The notes beneath the pieces were generated by a model. The model saw only the letters and a program-made list of their open reading frames with translations, ran no database searches and was not told the origin of the DNA. Positions 61,436-64,000 of a DNA stretch of 64,000 nucleotides are shown here, piece by piece (position 1 is the first letter of the stretch; each line of letters begins with the position of its first letter). A program made the translations under genes and the position numbers. The stretch comes from Ectothiorhodospiraceae bacterium BW-2. GTDB taxonomy: Bacteria; Pseudomonadota; Gammaproteobacteria; Thiohalomonadales; Thiohalomonadaceae. The stretch lies in NCBI GenBank assembly GCA_008375315.1, contig CP032507.1:2727001-2791000 (forward strand), written 5' to 3'.

Positions 61436-61502
61436 TCGCCCATTTTAGAGCCTACTTAAAAACAGTCAAGGCTATTTTAGAACAGACTTTAAAACGGAAA
61501 TG

Positions 61503-61568
61503 GGGTCAGGTCTTGCAATCTAGCATCCGTAACGCAATACCCAGATGCGTGATTGCAAGACCTGACCC
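61503..61568. repeat. 66-bp palindromic element with 18-bp perfect arms
   Basis: GGGTCAGGTCTTGCAATC (61503-61520) and its exact reverse complement (61551-61568) flank a 30-base centre that contains a further short pair (GCATC/GATGC). The whole would fold as a long hairpin. It resembles non-coding palindromic mobile repeats of the REP/MITE kind. No coding capacity. Confidence 0.8.
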
Positions 61569-61620
61569 TCACTCTCTGCTTCTACTTGGGATTTGCGACC
61601 GATTCAGTTACACTTGCTTC

Positions 61621-61701
61621 TGACATGACACTTCCTCTTTTGTGGCGATAAATGGTTTTCGTCAACAGATTTTACGCCTCAGAAGTGTGGGTGTCATGTC
61701 A
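61621..61701. repeat. 81-bp segment bounded by an 11-bp inverted repeat
   Basis: TGACATGACAC (61621) and GTGTCATGTCA (61691-61701) are perfect inverted copies 59 bases apart. The enclosed DNA has no gene. It could be a second small palindromic repeat or a relic of an insertion sequence; I cannot tell which. The rest of 61569-61780 shows nothing I recognise. Confidence 0.5.
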
Positions 61702-61784
61702 CTTGTAAAATCGGGCAAGCTGCCGGTTTATGGCTGTCCCTGACGAAACGATGAACAAGGCCCGCAGGGCTAATCGTTGGCGGC

Positions 61785-62225
61785 TAATTCCGGAGTATTG
61801 GATAATTGAAACTTTGGGGACTGCTAGCTCATTTATTAATGGCAGAGCCTATTCTTTACACGAATGGAAAAATAGCGACCTTTGATCTTGTGATTTGGAG
61901 AGGACAAAAGGCAATCTATCACTATCATATTTGGAAAATTGCGTGTAAAAATGGTTATAGCTAGTTCTACTTATTCTATTTGCTTGATGATATGACAGAA
62001 AAATTGAAACGCAGCTCCTCTAACGGTGGAACGATATTGCATGTCACTAAAGAAAAAACGGAGTCAACCAAGGCAGCTTTTCCAAAAGAAGAAGAACAAA
62101 CCGCTATTGCTACCATTCTCTCCGATATGGACGATGAGATTCAGGCGCTGGAACAACGCCTGAGCAAAACCTGCCATGATGCAAGAACTGCTGATGGGAA
62201 AGACACGGTTGATACAAAGGAGTGA
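61785..62225 (+). pseudogene. decayed type I restriction specificity subunit (hsdS remnant)
   Basis: One forward frame reads as pieces of HsdS: SSFINGRAYSL (61827-61859), the start of a target-recognition domain, then YHYHIWKIA, an in-frame TAG stop at 61962-61964, then FYLFYLLDDMTEKLKR and the typical C-terminal EEEQTAIATILSDMDDEIQALEQRL. A normal HsdS has about 400 residues, so most of both recognition domains is missing in addition to the nonsense codon. It ends six bases before the OLD-family nuclease gene. No hsdM or hsdR lies in the window. Confidence 0.7.
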
Positions 62226-62231
62226 TGCCGC

Positions 62232-63992
62232 ATGAATATTCAAATAGATGTTGTGCGTATTAGCGGCTTTCGGGCTATATCAAATATCGAGTTAACCCTA
62301 CCAAGAGTAACCGTATTACTTGGGCAAAATAATGCGGGAAAAACTTCAGTCATTAAAGCGATGCAGTTAGCGTTGGGTGACTACTCGCGCTACTTGTCTG
62401 ATGAAGACTTTCATATTGGGAGTGATGAAAAATGCCAGGAAATTATCACGATTGATGTTCGATTTATTGCTATTGATGGCACAACCAGAGTCAATGAATT
62501 TACCGAGGCCTGGCAACAGGCGTTTGGTGACAAAATTCAGGCCGAAGCCGATGGAAAGCAATTTGTTGCGATTCGGACTATGGCTAAACCCGACAAAATC
62601 AAAGGCGGTTATATCGTTGAGCGTTTCGAGATGGATACCTGGCCAGAAAAAAACGAATGGCTAAATGTAAGATTCAGAAAAAAACTGAGCAAACGGCTGG
62701 ACTCGATCCTATTTATTTCAATTGATGCCCAGAGAGATATTCATAATGAACTGAAAGAGAAAACCTCATTTATCGGTCGTGTTTTAGCAAGTGTTGAGTA
62801 TGACGATAAGGATGTGGCTGAACTGGAACGGATGGTAGCCGATGTTAATAGAGAAGCCATCAATAAGAGTGAACCGCTTAAGCAATTGAAGAGTCATCTG
62901 GACAATCTGAATCAATCATTTGATGGCTGTGGCAAAACCGAGCTTACCCCGTTTCCGAAGAAGATTCGTGATCTTTCAAAGCGATTTAGTGTGAATTTTG
63001 GCGAATCAGATAAAAGCTCATTCTCAATGGAATATCACGGCATGGGTACCCGTAGCTGGGCATCTATGCTAGCGGTAAAAGCCTTTACCGAACTGTTGGC
63101 TAAGAATCACCAAGAGGAAGCCGAGCCGTTCTACCCAATTTTGGCCGCTGAAGAGCCAGAAGCACACCTGCATCCCAATGCGCAAAGAACCTTATATGCT
63201 CAACTTAGTGATATACCTGGACAAGCGATTATTAGTACCCATTCGCCTTATTTGATTGGGATATCAAATCTTAAAGATTTAAGAGGGTTGGTACGCACAT
63301 CGAAAGCGCTTCATACAACTCAACTCATCGAAGGATTAGATCCTGAAGATATTAATATATTGCAGCGTGAAGTTATGCGATTTCGAGGTGAGCTTCTTTT
63401 TTCCAAAGCCTTAATACTTTTTGAGGGAGTTACCGAAGAACAGATTATACCGGCAATGTTTCAAGCGTATTTCGGAAAATCAAGTTTTTCACTTGGTATT
63501 AACTGTCTTAGCGTTGCTGGAAAGAATTATCCACCATTCATCAAGATGGCTATCAGTTTTGGTATTCCTGTCTGTATCATTAGTGATAATGATGGAAATA
63601 CCCAAAACGAAATCAACGCACAGATGAGTAAAATACGACAAAATACATCATTGGATATCTCTGTGGATAACTTTTACTGCTCATTTCTTTCTAATGAAAA
63701 TGATATTGAAGCTGAATTAATTTATGTGCTTGCCCTGCAAAGTGAAGTAATCGAGGCACTTGTAAAGACTGAAACTAGAGGAAATGAAAATTTTCGTTAT
63801 ATTGAAGCAAAAACCAATGAGCTGAATAAATTAAGCGATAAGGAGCTCGTTGAAAGAATGCGTGCGTCAAAGGCATCATATGCTGGTTTTTTAGCTGATG
63901 TTATTACTAGAAACCCAAATAATAAATTAATTGAATCACTTGTCCCTCAAGCAGCCATTGCTGTTTTTACTAAATTGCAGAAGTGGGTATAG
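62232..63992 (+). CDS. OLD-family ATP-dependent nuclease, GajA-like
   Basis: A 586-residue protein with an ABC-type ATPase domain (Walker A GQNNAGKT at 31-38; Walker B LAAEEPEAHLHP; His switch STHSPYL) and a C-terminal TOPRIM nuclease domain (ILFEGVTEEQ Glu, then ISDNDGNT Asp-x-Asp). This is the layout of OLD nucleases and of GajA, the nuclease of the Gabija anti-phage system, which is also about 580 residues. The DNA is AT-richer than its neighbours, suggesting transfer. Whether a UvrD-like gajB follows cannot be seen, because the window ends eight bases later. Confidence 0.85.
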   Translation: MNIQIDVVRISGFRAISNIELTLPRVTVLLGQNNAGKTSVIKAMQLALGDYSRYLSDEDFHIGSDEKCQEIITIDVRFIAIDGTTRVNEFTEAWQQAFGDKIQAEADGKQFVAIRTMAKPDKIKGGYIVERFEMDTWPEKNEWLNVRFRKKLSKRLDSILFISIDAQRDIHNELKEKTSFIGRVLASVEYDDKDVAELERMVADVNREAINKSEPLKQLKSHLDNLNQSFDGCGKTELTPFPKKIRDLSKRFSVNFGESDKSSFSMEYHGMGTRSWASMLAVKAFTELLAKNHQEEAEPFYPILAAEEPEAHLHPNAQRTLYAQLSDIPGQAIISTHSPYLIGISNLKDLRGLVRTSKALHTTQLIEGLDPEDINILQREVMRFRGELLFSKALILFEGVTEEQIIPAMFQAYFGKSSFSLGINCLSVAGKNYPPFIKMAISFGIPVCIISDNDGNTQNEINAQMSKIRQNTSLDISVDNFYCSFLSNENDIEAELIYVLALQSEVIEALVKTETRGNENFRYIEAKTNELNKLSDKELVERMRASKASYAGFLADVITRNPNNKLIESLVPQAAIAVFTKLQKWV

Positions 63993-63994
63993 CT

Positions 63995-64000
63995 ATGTTG
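63995..64000 (+). CDS. possible start of the next gene (cut by window edge)
   Basis: An ATG at 63995 follows the nuclease stop by two bases. If it is a start, the gene is tightly coupled to the nuclease gene, as gajB is to gajA, but only two codons are visible, so nothing more can be said. Confidence 0.2.

Noticed and set aside
1-64000. tRNA, rRNA and CRISPR loci
   Set aside because: I looked for conserved rRNA blocks, tRNA T-loop patterns and regular repeat-spacer spacing by eye and found none; a covariance-model scan could still reveal a missed small RNA.

Overview
The window comes from a magnetotactic gammaproteobacterium. The sequence shows a complete-looking magnetosome gene cluster (about 6.8-25.7 kb) with recognisable mamL, M, O, A, Q, R, B, S, T, an Mms6-like gene, mamF, mamH, I, E and two mamK genes. 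The surrounding housekeeping genes (ffh, rsmJ, sbcB, ybeZ-ybeY-corC-lnt, ubiA, fliA, radC) read as gammaproteobacterial. A soxXYZA block and a hyp hydrogenase-maturation block point to a sulfur-oxidising, hydrogen-metabolising, flagellated microaerophile. I cannot name the species from sequence alone; magnetotactic Gammaproteobacteria such as BW-2 or SS-5 are the obvious relatives to compare.

Layout. 0.1-6.5 kb: alanine/glycine symporter, single-domain response regulator, hybrid PAS-GAF sensor kinase, small membrane protein, ferritin-like DUF2202 protein, CZB zinc-binding protein and an MsrQ/YedZ-type haem membrane protein. 6.8-14 kb: mamL-M-O-A-Q-R-B-S-T, tightly packed with overlaps (iron transport by MamM/MamB, membrane and maturation factors, TPR scaffold, magnetochrome MamT). 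14.0-14.7 kb: a group II intron that has lost nearly all of its reverse transcriptase. 15.0-16.7 kb: an Mms6-like protein carrying an embedded hexapeptide-repeat (left-handed beta-helix type) domain, then mamF and a strong terminator. 16.8-25.7 kb: mamH-I-E, an acidic MamJ-like linker, mamK1, a short MamE-derived PDZ protein, an unknown ORF and mamK2. Compared with the Magnetospirillum mamAB order (H-I-E-J-K-L-M-N-O-P-A-Q-R-B-S-T-U), the two halves are swapped and mamN, a canonical mamP and mamU are missing.

25.7-34.9 kb: a Pmp3-like protein and rubredoxin, an IS607-family element (serine transposase plus TnpB), an HDOD protein, a FlgT-like lipoprotein, an RDD protein, FliA, a CbiM-like permease, UbiA and a hydantoinase-B-like protein. 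35-45 kb: a PhoX-like (DUF839) lipoprotein behind a Pho-box-like triple repeat, a two-haem-motif lipoprotein, RadC, a low-molecular-weight phosphatase, two tandem HDOD proteins, Ffh and a metallo-beta-lactamase-fold phosphodiesterase with a CRP-like site upstream. 45-55.4 kb: RsmJ, HupE-like, SCP2-like, SbcB, SoxXYZA, PhoH-like/YbeY/CorC/Lnt. 55.4-60.2 kb, minus strand: hypC-hypA-amidotransferase-hypF-hypE. 60.3-64 kb: AAA ATPase (DUF4143), palindromic repeats, a decayed hsdS and an OLD-family nuclease resembling GajA of Gabija defence, running to the window edge.

The most interesting signals are: (1) the Mms6-like protein with about 18 hexapeptide repeats between Ala/Gly/Lys-rich arms; (2) two MamK actins, one of which (MamK1) has Gln instead of the conserved catalytic Glu, suggesting a slow or non-hydrolysing filament partner; (3) a MamE with four magnetochrome motifs, one before the protease domain and two from a recent 171-bp tandem duplication; and (4) a mini-MamE that keeps only the membrane anchor and PDZ domain.
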